64,000 bases of DNA from Methylophaga sp. (GCA_002696735.1 NZSL01000008.1:496001-560000); one strand, 5' to 3'. Numbered from the stretch's first letter, positions 45,513-54,427 are shown. Notes: generated by a model not told the origin, from the sequence alone. Translations and numbers: made by a program.

Positions 45513-46190
45513 TTACTTAAGCAGTGCGTCGAGCTCTTTGGTTAATCGGGTGATTTCGGTAGTGGCATGCCCCGTGTTCTCGGCCAGTTTTTTTACCTCG
45601 GATGCAACTACAGCAAAACCTCGGCCCGCGTCTCCAGCACGTGCGGCCTCAATACTGGCATTCAAGCTAAGCAGGCGGAGGGTTTTCAACATATCCAAAA
45701 TGGTATGGGTTTGCTTGATGATGTCCGCGCTATGGCTTTCCACTTCATCCATTCTGGATTGACGCTCCAGTTCCTGCAATTTCCTGGCTTGTATCGTGGT
45801 CACCACCCCCTCAAGAAACGCCACTTGATTATTGTCGTCAAATACCGGGCCGCCCTTTTCATTCACCCAAATGGGGTCACCCGTTTTGCATTTTAAGCGG
45901 TAATCCACATCCCAGTTCTTACGCTCTTCAATAGCTGCCGCCACTGCATCATCGACAGCCTGTGCATCCTCCTCGTGGATCAGATTCACGTAGGAAGTAA
46001 GTTTGTTGCCAATTAACTCCTGATGTTTATAACCGGTCAGCTCCTGGACATTGCCGAACATGTTCAGCATGGTGTAGTCATTGTCCATGCGGCAACGATA
46101 CAAAAAACCAGACATGCGGCTGGAAATACTTTCAAAGATGTTTTGATTATCTATTGGCGTTCCGTTGGGAAAGGCTTCAATGATGCTCAT
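45513..46190 (-). CDS. PAS domain protein with short methyl-accepting signalling tip
   Basis: A 225-residue cytoplasmic protein from ATG 46190, which has GGAAGAGAG upstream; the frame begins 13 codons earlier. Residues about 15-135 are a PAS domain ([20 protein letters not shown] … [10 protein letters not shown] … FLEGVVTTI). About 165-220 is the MCP hairpin tip with [33 protein letters not shown]. The normal long methylation helices and membrane segments are missing, so it may be a soluble accessory receptor or a natural minimal form. No che genes are nearby. Confidence 0.83.
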   Translation of the reverse strand: MSIIEAFPNGTPIDNQNIFESISSRMSGFLYRCRMDNDYTMLNMFGNVQELTGYKHQELIGNKLTSYVNLIHEEDAQAVDDAVAAAIEERKNWDVDYRLKCKTGDPIWVNEKGGPVFDDNNQVAFLEGVVTTIQARKLQELERQSRMDEVESHSADIIKQTHTILDMLKTLRLLSLNASIEAARAGDAGRGFAVVASEVKKLAENTGHATTEITRLTKELDALLK

Positions 46191-46479
46191 GGTCTCTCTT
46201 CCATTAATAGAGGTTGATAACACTCGCATTAAAGCGTGCGAGTTATGAGCGTCGCCTTTGATGCGTTATGTTGCATTTATTCGGATGAAGGAATCCACTA
46301 GACGTCCAGTGACCTCACCCCGTTTATAAAGCAAAGTAAACAATAGATGAAGTTGATAAAGAAAGAAACTTCTCCCGCATAACCAGTAAGTTAGATGTCT
46401 GCCACTTAATTTCTCGCCAAACCAAAGCATCCTTATATCAGAACAGTAGGTTTTAAATTGCAATGCACATCAAACATAA

Positions 46480-47055
46480 TCAGGCTCTAAACGAAGCAAC
46501 GAGTGACTTCAGTAAATCAACCGTCGGCTCTGAAGATAAGGTTTGGCTCAGCTCTTTAATTACGCTGATAGGCAAATCCCACCATCTTAACTCCAAAAGT
46601 AACGCTCTTATTTCCTCATCGAACCTATATCGAATGTGTTTTGCAGGGTTTCCACCGACAATTTCATAGGGAGCAACATCCTTAACAACGTGAGCGTTGG
46701 CAGCAATAACAGCTCCGCTTCCAATTGTTACGCCAGATACAATAGTTGAGCCATAGCCAATCCAAACATCATGGCCGATGACGACGTCACCATTACTAGC
46801 CGGATGGCCTTTTATTTCCCGGCCTCCTAACTCATCAGCCATTTGATGACCAAATGGAAAGGTAGTGATCCAATCAGTTCGATGGTTTGAGCCAAGAAAT
46901 ATAGTGGTTTTCATTGCAATTGAACAGAAACTGCCTATTGTCAACGAAACGCCTTCCGAGCCGAATACTTGCAAGTACTCATAACCATAGGTACATGGTC
47001 CAATTGTGACCTTGCTGTTTTCAATAATCCCCTGCTGAGTATCCAAACTCGCCAT
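46480..47055 (-). CDS. CatB-type xenobiotic/sugar O-acetyltransferase (hexapeptide)
   Basis: A 191-residue left-handed beta-helix acetyltransferase from ATG 47055, which has AGGA upstream; the frame opens 12 codons earlier. Signature segments are SEGVSLTIGSFCSIAMKTTIFLGSNHRTDW, with the catalytic histidine in NHRTDW, then GHDVWIGYGSTIVSGVTIGSGAVIAANAHVV and GNPAKHIRYRF. The family includes streptogramin and chloramphenicol acetyltransferases of the CatB/Vat type and sugar acetyltransferases. The acceptor is unknown and resistance is not implied. Confidence 0.87.
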   Translation of the reverse strand: MASLDTQQGIIENSKVTIGPCTYGYEYLQVFGSEGVSLTIGSFCSIAMKTTIFLGSNHRTDWITTFPFGHQMADELGGREIKGHPASNGDVVIGHDVWIGYGSTIVSGVTIGSGAVIAANAHVVKDVAPYEIVGGNPAKHIRYRFDEEIRALLLELRWWDLPISVIKELSQTLSSEPTVDLLKSLVASFRA

Positions 47056-47476
47056 AATAATTTTTATCCTGTAGATATTCTGGCCATTCAAATAACATGC
47101 GCTGAAATTAAGGCATACATAATGAATAATCTAAGAGCATTGTTTATATTCATTCTCAGTCGAAAAAGGGAAGATTCCCTTTTATTATCCATCAAGGAAT
47201 ATGCCAAAAAACGTTACCTGATGTTTTAACAAGAGTAAGTGTTGCACTCTAAATAGCGTTGCTTGTCATCATCAAGAAAAAATACATCATCACGTCAATT
47301 ATCTAACTGGGTAATGAGGTATGGAATTTTGAAATATATGTCGGCTATTTCGAGCATAGCAATAGACTAGAATATTAACCAATTAAAGGGAAGCGTCCCC
47401 ACTCTTGTCGAATGTCTTTTGAATCTGTACCGGCAAAGCGCTAGGGTAAAAGCCTGAACACAATCAGGATAACAAC
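47056..47476. other. Intergenic region with a dispersed-repeat copy
   Basis: About 420 bases between the acetyltransferase and agcS. It holds the repeat copy at 47380-47401 and the AGGA ribosome site of agcS. No gene is supported. Confidence 0.5.
47380..47401. repeat. Dispersed 22-base element, copy 1
   Basis: A 22-base sequence ending GTCCCCA that matches the one at 57146-57167 in 20 of 22 positions. The differences are at the 11th and 15th bases. It is probably an end of a small mobile or REP-type element. Confidence 0.55.
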
Positions 47477-48856
47477 ATGGAAGCGCTTTTTACCGCCTTC
47501 GCCAATTTTATGTGGGGCCTGCCGCTGGTTATATTGCTGGTAGGTGGTGGGCTGTTTTTTGTGGTGTATTCGGGTGGCCTGCCTTATCGCCATTTCAGAC
47601 ATGCCTTACAAATCCTGACAGGACGTTTTGATCGTGAAGGCGATGAAGGTGATATACCCCATACTCAGGCGCTGAGCACCGCCCTGTCCGGGACGCTGGG
47701 ACTGGGCAATATTGCCGGTGTAGCGCTGGCAATTACCATGGGCGGCCCGGGCGCCATCTTCTGGATGTGGGTGACAGCCATCATCGGTGTCGCCACCAAG
47801 TTTTATACCTGCTCCCTGAGTGTAATGTTTCGCGGCAAAGACAGTGAGGGCAACCTTCAGGGTGGTCCCATGTATGTCGTACGCGAAGGTCTGGGCAAAC
47901 GCTGGTGGCCACTGGCCGTGCTGTTTGCAGTCGCCGGGCTGATGGGCACCATGCCCGCCTTTCAGGTTAACCAGTTGGTGCAAATTGTCCGTGAAGTGGT
48001 GGCTGAACCTGCCGGCTGGGCCACGTCACAAAGCCATTTCACATTTGATCTGGTGATGGGGGTACTCATTGCCGCCCTGGTATTGTTGGTGACGACAGGC
48101 CATATCCAACGCGTTGGCCGCGTTACGTTACGCATGCTACCGGTTATGGTATTGCTTTATCTGGGGATGACCGCCCTGCTGTTGATGCGTTTCGCCAGCG
48201 AAATTCCGGCCGCTTTTCAGCTGATTATTAGCGATGCCTTTTCCGGTGACGCCGTCGCGGGGGGCGCTATTGGCACCGTCATTCTGATGGGCGTGCGCCG
48301 CGGGGCTTTTTCCAACGAAGCTGGAATTGGTACCGAGGCAATGGCCCATGGTGCGGCACGTACCAATGAACCCATTCGTGAGGGTCTGGTTGCTATGATG
48401 GGGCCAGTTATCGATACCCTGTTGGTATGTACCTGTACTGCTCTGGCCATTCTGGTGACCGGTAGCTGGCAAGTTGATGGCGACATCGATGGTGTGACCC
48501 TGACATCACAAGCATTTGAAACCGCCTTCCCCGGTATCGGTGCCTATCTGCTTACCGTTGTCGTGGCGCTGCTGTCGCTGAGCACCATTTTTACCTTCTG
48601 GTATTACGGCAGCAAGTGTCTGGGCTTTCTGATTGGGGCGCGACATCAGCACCATTACGTCTGGATTTACGCCGCACTGGTGGTTTTTGGCAGCGTGACC
48701 AGTCTGCCGGCCATCATCGGCCTCATTGACGGACTCTATGCGACCATGGCGATACCGACCATGATTTCCGCACTGCTGCTCGCCCCTAAGGTCAACCGCG
48801 CTGCGCGGGACTATTTTCAGCGGCATGGGAAGCAATCAGAGGATCAGCCAACTTGA
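47477..48856 (+). CDS. Sodium:alanine symporter family protein (AgcS-type)
   Basis: A 459-residue inner-membrane transporter with about eleven helices. The family signature GTLGLGNIAGVALAITMGGPGAIFWMW lies near residue 75, and GVRRGAFSNEAGIGTEAMAHGAA near residue 275. These define the sodium- or proton-coupled alanine/glycine symporters (AGCS). Length is typical. It is a single gene facing the RIO kinase gene. GC in this gene appears higher than in its flanks by eye. Confidence 0.92.
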   Translation: MEALFTAFANFMWGLPLVILLVGGGLFFVVYSGGLPYRHFRHALQILTGRFDREGDEGDIPHTQALSTALSGTLGLGNIAGVALAITMGGPGAIFWMWVTAIIGVATKFYTCSLSVMFRGKDSEGNLQGGPMYVVREGLGKRWWPLAVLFAVAGLMGTMPAFQVNQLVQIVREVVAEPAGWATSQSHFTFDLVMGVLIAALVLLVTTGHIQRVGRVTLRMLPVMVLLYLGMTALLLMRFASEIPAAFQLIISDAFSGDAVAGGAIGTVILMGVRRGAFSNEAGIGTEAMAHGAARTNEPIREGLVAMMGPVIDTLLVCTCTALAILVTGSWQVDGDIDGVTLTSQAFETAFPGIGAYLLTVVVALLSLSTIFTFWYYGSKCLGFLIGARHQHHYVWIYAALVVFGSVTSLPAIIGLIDGLYATMAIPTMISALLLAPKVNRAARDYFQRHGKQSEDQPT

Positions 48857-48884
48857 TTTTTTCTAAAAATAATACGGTTAAACC

Positions 48885-49736
48885 TTAATCATCCTTATCA
48901 CGTAACCACAATTGCCTTTCTTGTTCTTCTTCCAGGATCGCTTTGATTTCAAGCATCACCCCATCCACATCAGCGGCTTGAGTATCTTCTTCAAACAGAC
49001 CAGTGAGTTCTGTATCAGGTAGTAATTCCCCATTTTCGAAGAGCGACCATATTTCTTTGTCGAAATGCGTTTTACGAAGTTCGGGTGCGAATTGAGCATA
49101 GTAACGGGTCATATTTTGCACATCACGACTTAACATAGCTTGGGCATTATTATTGGCCACCGCATTCACCGCTTGTGGCAGATCGATAATAACCGGGCCA
49201 TGTGCATCGACCAGAACATTAAACTCTGACAAATCGCCATGGACTAAGCCAGCACAAAGCATTTTTTTCACCGAATGCATGACCATCATGTGGTCTTCGA
49301 TGGCTTGCTCGGCAGACATGGAGACATCGTTGAGGCGCGGCGCGACATTACCCTCCTCATCCGTAATCAATTCCATCAATAACACGCCATTCAGGCAGTC
49401 ATAGGGTTCAGGTACCCTCACTCCGGCACTGGCAAGCAAATACAGGGCATCGACTTCGGCATTCTGCCAGGTTTCTTCCTGCTGCTGACGACCAAATTTA
49501 GAGCCTTTTTCCATCGCCCGGCCCCGGCGACTATTGCGTACTTTTCGTCCTTCCTGGTATTGAACGGCTTTTTTAAAGCTACGCTTGACCGCATCTTTAT
49601 AGACTTTGGCACAGCGTATTTCATCACCACATCTCACGACATAGACATCGGCTTCTTTGCCGCTCATTAAGCGACTAATCACTTCATCCACAAGGCCATC
49701 ATCAACAAGCGGCTGAATTTGTTTTGGTATTTTCAT
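48885..49736 (-). CDS. RIO-family serine kinase
   Basis: A 283-residue RIO-type kinase from ATG 49736, the start that aligns with homologues beginning MKxPKxIxPL; the frame extends seven codons to a TTG. It has LMSGKEADVYVVRCG as the glycine loop, CAKVYKD with the ATP lysine, the insert RKVRNSRRGRAM, GLVHGDLSEFNVLV as catalytic loop and PVIIDLPQAV as the metal aspartate motif. Bacterial RIO kinases of this kind autophosphorylate; their targets are largely unknown. Confidence 0.88.
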   Translation of the reverse strand: MKIPKQIQPLVDDGLVDEVISRLMSGKEADVYVVRCGDEIRCAKVYKDAVKRSFKKAVQYQEGRKVRNSRRGRAMEKGSKFGRQQQEETWQNAEVDALYLLASAGVRVPEPYDCLNGVLLMELITDEEGNVAPRLNDVSMSAEQAIEDHMMVMHSVKKMLCAGLVHGDLSEFNVLVDAHGPVIIDLPQAVNAVANNNAQAMLSRDVQNMTRYYAQFAPELRKTHFDKEIWSLFENGELLPDTELTGLFEEDTQAADVDGVMLEIKAILEEEQERQLWLRDKDD

Positions 49737-49873
49737 TATTCGGTTTTTATCGCTCAAACGTATCCAGTAAAAGATACCGTGCAGTATAAACTACAGCCGC
49801 TTGTTTAAATTAGTTGGTGACTGATGCTTGCTTGTTTGTCTAATAAATAGAGGTAAGAGTTGATTGATATTGG

Positions 49874-50215
49874 TTAACCCAACCTAAGTGCCCAATTACC
49901 ATTGTGGTATTGATTACAGTTCTCTTCAGAATCGTATGCGATATGATCACCAAGGCGTTTGAGCTTGATATCCATCGTTTTAAATTCAGCTTCAATTAGA
50001 GATATCAATGCTTGGCTGTCATCTGATTGGAGGTAATTTTTCAAATTCTCGTTGGTATCAAATACACAAACAACCATTAAGCTATTTGGATAATCATCAT
50101 AGTTCACCAAGTGCGTTAGCCACTGGAAACCAGCGATATCTTTTAATCCTTGTTCACATACATCGGTCAATTTTAGCCGAAGTTCGTTATCAATTTTTTT
50201 ATCAGTTTTACGCAT
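49874..50215 (-). CDS. Conserved hypothetical protein (often mislabelled Fis-family regulator)
   Basis: A 113-residue soluble protein with the conserved gammaproteobacterial pattern RKTDKKIDNELRLKLTDVCE, FQWLTHLVNYDDYP, VCVFDTNENLKNY and a C-terminal DSEENCNQYHNGNWALRL. Homologues are commonly annotated as Fis-family regulators, but I see no helix-turn-helix, so that label is doubtful. Its start faces away from the DUF3144 gene, 236 bases off. Confidence 0.75.
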   Translation of the reverse strand: MRKTDKKIDNELRLKLTDVCEQGLKDIAGFQWLTHLVNYDDYPNSLMVVCVFDTNENLKNYLQSDDSQALISLIEAEFKTMDIKLKRLGDHIAYDSEENCNQYHNGNWALRLG

Positions 50216-50451
50216 AGTTCGTATTCGGTCTAATGATTTAATATAGGACTCTTAAGGAGTAAAGATCGAGTTAATTGATGAGTGCTAGTCCAAAAACTCT
50301 TTCGCGTTTTACTGTCTTTAGTGAACCTAAAACTGCTCAGGTTTTTCTATCTGATATTATGTGTTGCGTTCAATTGGCTTACATAGCCAATAACAACCTC
50401 ATCAGGACTGCTATCAAATTTCAAACCCATAACATTAATGAGAGAGAAAGA

Positions 50452-50739
50452 ATGAGTGAAAATTCACCAACAAAAACATTTCAACAACGTGTCGATGAAT
50501 TCATTGCCCTTGCTAATCAACAAGCAGCAGACAGCAGTGTAGACGACGCCAATACATCTATTCTGTTTTCAGCCGCTCGCTTTAATGCCTTCAGCGTCGC
50601 CCGTTCGGTTGAAAGTGCAGAAAATCTACAAGCCGAAAAACAAGCCGCCATTGAATACTTCACTCAACGCTACGCAGAAATGCTCAACCAAAATCTGGAA
50701 GAACATATTGCACGTTTTGATAGCTTTAGACAGAAATAA
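50452..50739 (+). CDS. DUF3144 family protein (second copy)
   Basis: A 95-residue soluble helical protein from ATG 50452, preceded by GAGAGAGAAAG; the open frame extends 59 codons further up without support. It has FQQRVDEFIALANQQ, SILFSAARFNAFS and YFTQRYAEMLNQNLEEHIARF, the same order as the DUF3144 protein at 21701-22009. The function is unknown. A strong terminator follows at 50762-50794. Confidence 0.85.
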   Translation: MSENSPTKTFQQRVDEFIALANQQAADSSVDDANTSILFSAARFNAFSVARSVESAENLQAEKQAAIEYFTQRYAEMLNQNLEEHIARFDSFRQK

Positions 50740-50761
50740 TCAATCAATAAAATGCTAGGAC

Positions 50762-50794
50762 ATAAAGCCCTGTTCTCTGTAAACAGGGCTTTAT
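50762..50794 (+). terminator. Rho-independent terminator after the second DUF3144 gene
   Basis: ATAAAGCCCTGTT (50762-50774) pairs perfectly with AACAGGGCTTTAT (50782-50794) around a seven-base loop, 23 bases after the stop. The A/T-rich outer stem allows bidirectional use. Confidence 0.85.
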
Positions 50795-50883
50795 ATTGAT
50801 TGAAGGTGCTCAGAGTTTACTGCAGTAAAGGCACCGCTCTGAGAAAAGCAAAATCAATCTGACTGAAACCTTGAACTCTGGTG

Positions 50884-52731
50884 TCAACCACCGACCGAGT
50901 AGCAGCTTGAGATGTCCGGCCATTTATGGGCCTTGATGGTTGTGTAATGTTGCCAGAATGCATTGTCGATGGCCTTCAATTGGGCGGAGGTGTCTTCGCG
51001 ACGGTATCGTGCCAACTGCCCAGGACCGCCGTTATAAGCGGCGTAGGTTGCCTTTACCAAATTGTCAGCACCGCCGGGCTGTTCGTGCTCGCCTTTACGG
51101 ATCGCATAATCAAGCATGTAATGGGTCAAAATATCGATACCGGCGTTCACATTGTAATCAACCTCATCCACGAGACGGTCCAGATCGTAGACCTTGCGCC
51201 AGACCCGACCGTTGATCTGCATCATGCCCACCGCCCCTCCGGCTGAACGCAACACTTGAGGCTCGCCACTCGAAATTACGAGGTGGCGCCAGCAGGACTC
51301 TTTCCATGCTGTGGCACGAACCAAAGGATCCAGTCGCTCCGCCATCATCTCAGGTACGCTATCATTTTTAGCCAGCCAGGCACTGGCTTCTTCCTCCAGT
51401 AAGCTGTCGACCAGCTCAAGGTAATCATTAAGGTTATCCGGTCGCGGGACCACCCCCTTTAGAGCCTCGGCTGGTTGGATACTTTCAGCATGAGCGTTCG
51501 ACATCAGCCAAGACCCTATCCAGCCAAAACCACCGGAGATTTGTCCCGTCAATTCTGCTGGTGTAAATACGGCCTCGTCTTTGGCATTAAACCCAAACAA
51601 ATCACGAAACTCTGGATCAACCTCCAATGGCAAAGGTGTAAAACTCGGAGGCACCGCTTCGGCGAGCAGCAAGCGGGCAAGCCGGCGCAGTCCGTCACGG
51701 GTAATTTCAAAACCATACTCCGGCCCGAGGGCGTCAAGTGCTCGCAGCGCGTCACCACCAGCTATAAACGCGGCAAGCTTGAAATCCACTTCCAGTCCCG
51801 GTGTCTTCAGGCCTTCCAGTTCGCTCATCAGTGGCCGCAACCGCTCCCATGTCGTCAGGAAAAGTTCTCGAACCGGATCATATGCAGGATCATCGACCGT
51901 CAGCGCTTCAGCAATCGCGTGTCGCGCGTCCAGCAGCACGGCGAGTAATTCCAGACGTAAGGCACGAGACTCCGTCGAGTAGGCCAGCGCCGAAATAATG
52001 GTCGTCAGAAAGCCATCTAACTCATCTTCAAGCGTTTGCCATTGAGCCAACTCGCTGTCGTCAAATGTTGGTTCAACTGCTTGTTCGGCTGGTTCAGGGG
52101 GGCGAACCTGAAACGCCAGCCAGGCTCTGACGCCTGTTTCTTCCGTTTGAAGGCGGGTAATATGAGTTCGCTGAAGCAGGGACTGCTCACCACCTTGCTC
52201 TCTCCCCGCCCCCATCATTTGCACGATTAATCCATCAAGGCTGTTCAGCGGCCCGGCCAGGTCAATTTGCACCCGCTTCATGCGCGGCAGTACCAGTGTA
52301 TCGGCAATGAGCTGAACCGGTTTACTCAAAAGGCCGGGGGTGCTATCCGGGCGAGATAACTCGATCGAATCAGGCAGAAACTCTATGCCCAGTCCCGAAG
52401 CCATCACCTGTGGGGTCAGTTTCAACGCAAGACGACCCTGCCACGGTTTTGGGCCCCGACAAGCACCGAGTACATAAGCACCTGTCGTGGCAGTCAAGGC
52501 CATGCCGACAGACAATTGGGCATCTTCGGTAACCACCACCATATCGGACAATTCAACCCGGTTACATGGGTCGTTGCTAATGGTGCTCTGGCCATTCTCA
52601 TCGAATTCAAGGGCGCGACTGATCGCTGTCTGGAGATGCGCGGTTTCAGCCAGCAAAGGGATTTCAACTTCGCCAGCAGACAGCGCGTTCGAACTGTACA
52701 TGACGAAAAGCAGCCATCCAATATGTTTCAT
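50884..52731 (-). CDS. Lytic transglycosylase-domain protein with long N-terminal region
   Basis: A 615-residue exported protein from ATG 52731, giving the signal peptide KHIGWLLFVMYSSNALSA; a TTG four codons upstream is the less likely start. Residues about 20-450 are an unrecognised, partly beta-rich and helical region. The C-terminal about 150 residues are an SLT/lysozyme-like domain: TAWKESCWRHLV with the catalytic glutamate, GGAVGMMQINGRVWRKVYD, YNVNAGIDIL and ATYAAYNGGPGQLARYR. It should cleave peptidoglycan glycan strands in the periplasm. Confidence 0.87.
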   Translation of the reverse strand: MKHIGWLLFVMYSSNALSAGEVEIPLLAETAHLQTAISRALEFDENGQSTISNDPCNRVELSDMVVVTEDAQLSVGMALTATTGAYVLGACRGPKPWQGRLALKLTPQVMASGLGIEFLPDSIELSRPDSTPGLLSKPVQLIADTLVLPRMKRVQIDLAGPLNSLDGLIVQMMGAGREQGGEQSLLQRTHITRLQTEETGVRAWLAFQVRPPEPAEQAVEPTFDDSELAQWQTLEDELDGFLTTIISALAYSTESRALRLELLAVLLDARHAIAEALTVDDPAYDPVRELFLTTWERLRPLMSELEGLKTPGLEVDFKLAAFIAGGDALRALDALGPEYGFEITRDGLRRLARLLLAEAVPPSFTPLPLEVDPEFRDLFGFNAKDEAVFTPAELTGQISGGFGWIGSWLMSNAHAESIQPAEALKGVVPRPDNLNDYLELVDSLLEEEASAWLAKNDSVPEMMAERLDPLVRATAWKESCWRHLVISSGEPQVLRSAGGAVGMMQINGRVWRKVYDLDRLVDEVDYNVNAGIDILTHYMLDYAIRKGEHEQPGGADNLVKATYAAYNGGPGQLARYRREDTSAQLKAIDNAFWQHYTTIKAHKWPDISSCYSVGG

Positions 52732-53059
52732 GCGATGTTCCAAAGGTTAAAGCGACTTGATTCTGGGTCAGGGACCCGAGCCTAATACTGGCCTGCAATA
52801 TTATGCCGATCTTTTTTAACAAGTGTTATGAATTGCAACGATCGGTCATCAAGGCTAATGGCCTTGCCAGGCTGCCGTCACTTATCAAATTTGAAGTCAG
52901 TTTTTCGCGATATCCAGCCACTTCAATTCGGCTGTTCCAGGTCTTTAAGATTATTCCAAAAAGGGATTTCGAAGGTTTTGCGTTTAAGAGCAGCGAAAGG
53001 GAATGTTCTTAGAAGCGACAACGTTGAGGGCGTCAGATGCCTTAACCTATTAGCCGCTT
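52732..53059. other. Intergenic region
   Basis: About 328 bases between the transglycosylase start and the thioredoxin stop. It has no supported gene and no obvious hairpin. Confidence 0.45.
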
Positions 53060-53395
53060 TTAGTTGAGTTTCGACATTAATTCGCGAACTTCATCCGAAC
53101 GTAATGGCCTCACCAGACGATCCACTTCATGACCATCGTGCAGCAGTATCAACGTCGGCCAAAGCTTTACCTTGAACGCACGCCCCAGTCGTTTGCCCTT
53201 TCCATCATATATTTTTAGATGACGCAGTTCTGAATGTTCAGATACGGCTTCGTTTATCGCCGAACTTGCCGCCTGACAGTGACCACACCAGGGTGCGCCA
53301 AACTCCAGTAACGTGTCACCGGACAACTCGCTAATTTGTTCAGGTGTAAAGGATTCTTCTGCGTAATCAGCGTTAGAACCAATATCATTCATCAC
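53060..53395 (-). CDS. Thioredoxin family protein with CGHC site
   Basis: A 111-residue single-domain thioredoxin fold without a signal peptide. The active site is APWCGHCQAA (CGHC, as in protein disulfide isomerase, not CGPC), followed by KLWPTLILLHDG with the cis-proline. Two starts are possible (MM). Small proteins of this kind sit apart from TrxA and may act as oxidant-leaning exchangers. No partner gene is adjacent. Confidence 0.82.
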   Translation of the reverse strand: MMNDIGSNADYAEESFTPEQISELSGDTLLEFGAPWCGHCQAASSAINEAVSEHSELRHLKIYDGKGKRLGRAFKVKLWPTLILLHDGHEVDRLVRPLRSDEVRELMSKLN

Positions 53396-53805
53396 ATTTA
53401 TTCCCCACTATGAATGTAGACTACAACTATATTTTGTTGGCGCTTCATAAAGAAGCCCAAACTAAAAAAAATAACCATCTTCTGCCACAAACATAATCTG
53501 TAGTTTATATCTAGAAACAATCACGTATGCAGATATTCAGTCTTGGTCGTCCAGGCGTTTTCACAGGATGAAAAAAGTAATTTTTACTAATTAAAAAATT
53601 ACTATTAATAAGAAACTGGTCCCACTAATTTCTTTTGATTATATCTAGCCAAACAGCCCGTAAAAAAGTAGTAGCACCTCACTCGTTGTGGAAGGTACAA
53701 GTTAACTGATGTTATCGCTCACTATTTGAGAAGCATGCAAGTATGAGTTGTTAGTGAGCCAAACAAAATCGGCCCACATCCATTGAAAACAACGAGGAGA
53801 TATTC
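53396..53805. other. AT-rich intergenic region with two inverted repeats
   Basis: About 410 bases upstream of the 28-residue membrane peptide gene. AGTAATTTTT (53576-53585) pairs with AAAAATTACT (53594-53603), and GCTCACTA (53717-53724) pairs with TAGTGAGC (53752-53759). The latter lies about 45 bases before the peptide start and could form a leader structure. No larger gene is seen. Confidence 0.5.
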
Positions 53806-53892
53806 ATGTTTAAATTTTTAGGCAGTGTAGCAGGGATTATTTTTATTATCGGATTGCTTGTCGTGATCGGCCTTTTTGCGTTGATTTTTTAA
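53806..53892 (+). CDS. 28-residue single-helix membrane peptide
   Basis: A 28-codon frame starting at ATG 53806 with a near-perfect ribosome site (ACGAGGAGATATTC) and ending at TAA 53892. The product is a short charged start (MFKFLGSVAG) and an unbroken hydrophobic stretch IIFIIGLLVVIGLFALIF. It is too short for normal gene callers. The strong Shine-Dalgarno sequence and clean membrane helix make it a likely real small membrane protein. The function is unknown; possibilities are a membrane stress peptide or a regulator of a membrane enzyme. Confidence 0.65.
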   Translation: MFKFLGSVAGIIFIIGLLVVIGLFALIF

Positions 53893-53922
53893 CCCAGTTT
53901 TATTCTCGGCTTTTAAGGGATC

Positions 53923-53961
53923 AAGGGGTAAAGTATCTCAAAACCAAATACTCTGCCCCTT
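53923..53961. repeat. Imperfect inverted repeat with dispersed CTCTG-CCCC motif
   Basis: AAGGGGTAAAGTAT (53923-53936) matches the reverse complement of ATACTCTGCCCCTT (53948-53961) at 12 of 14 positions. The right half contains CAAATACTCTG, which recurs at 54357-54367. It may serve as a terminator after the small peptide gene and looks like a relic of a small repeat family. Confidence 0.5.
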
Positions 53962-53983
53962 TTGGTTCCACCACTGCTAATAG

Positions 53984-54199
53984 CTATTTCCAACCCTGAA
54001 TCCATTTTTCTTGGTTTTTTAATTCCGTCCAGTCGATTAAATAGAGCTTCTTAGAAATAATCGCTTCCAATTTGCATGAGATAACTGAACCATCTTCATC
54101 AAACTCGATGTCTGATACCAGGAAATGCTTTTCTCGATTTATCGGATTCACCGCCGTCCATTTACTGTTATGTAGCTTAGCTGGGTTTATTCGATTCAC
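53984..54199 (-). CDS. TIGR02450-type Trp-rich small protein
   Basis: A 71-residue product from GTG 54199, chosen because CAGG lies seven bases upstream and the conserved body NRINPAKLHNSKWTAVNP begins immediately; the frame opens 14 codons earlier. It continues REKHFLVSDIEFDEDG and LIDWTELKNQEKWIQGWK. Tryptophans in SKWTAV, DWTEL and KWIQGW fit the family. Function is unknown. It lies at the left edge of the accessory block. Confidence 0.75.
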   Translation of the reverse strand: MNRINPAKLHNSKWTAVNPINREKHFLVSDIEFDEDGSVISCKLEAIISKKLYLIDWTELKNQEKWIQGWK

Positions 54200-54356
54200 A
54201 GTAAGACCTGATAAGAACAGTATGGAATTCAAGATTAACATGACACGATGGTAAATAAGCTCCCATCTTAAATAGTGACTGAGCGTTTTCAGCTGGCGTT
54301 AAAAGGTCTCACATAACGATTTCATCGGCTGCATAAATAGTGGCTTAGAGTAAAAT

Positions 54357-54371
54357 CAAATACTCTGACCC
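54357..54371. repeat. Second copy of the CAAATACTCTG element
   Basis: CAAATACTCTGACCCC-type sequence recurs here, 60 bases before the stop of the 54428-55903 gene. It is a short dispersed motif shared with 53945-53955 and related to 43026-43035. Confidence 0.45.
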
Positions 54372-54427
54372 CATTGATTCGCGGAATCAAACCAAATCAA
54401 GTTGGCTGAACCCTTGATACACTTTTA

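Noticed and set aside
46222..46243. ACTCGCA/TGCGAGT hairpin as terminator
   Set aside because: It lies upstream of a start codon with no T-run and only a seven-base stem. There is not enough to assign a role.
46480..47055. Chloramphenicol or streptogramin resistance acetyltransferase
   Set aside because: The hexapeptide fold matches CatB/Vat relatives, but chromosomal members commonly have other acceptors and no resistance context is present.
50275..50451. 59-codon upstream extension of the second DUF3144 gene
   Set aside because: The family begins at the methionine at 50452, which has its own ribosome site. The extension shows no conserved features.
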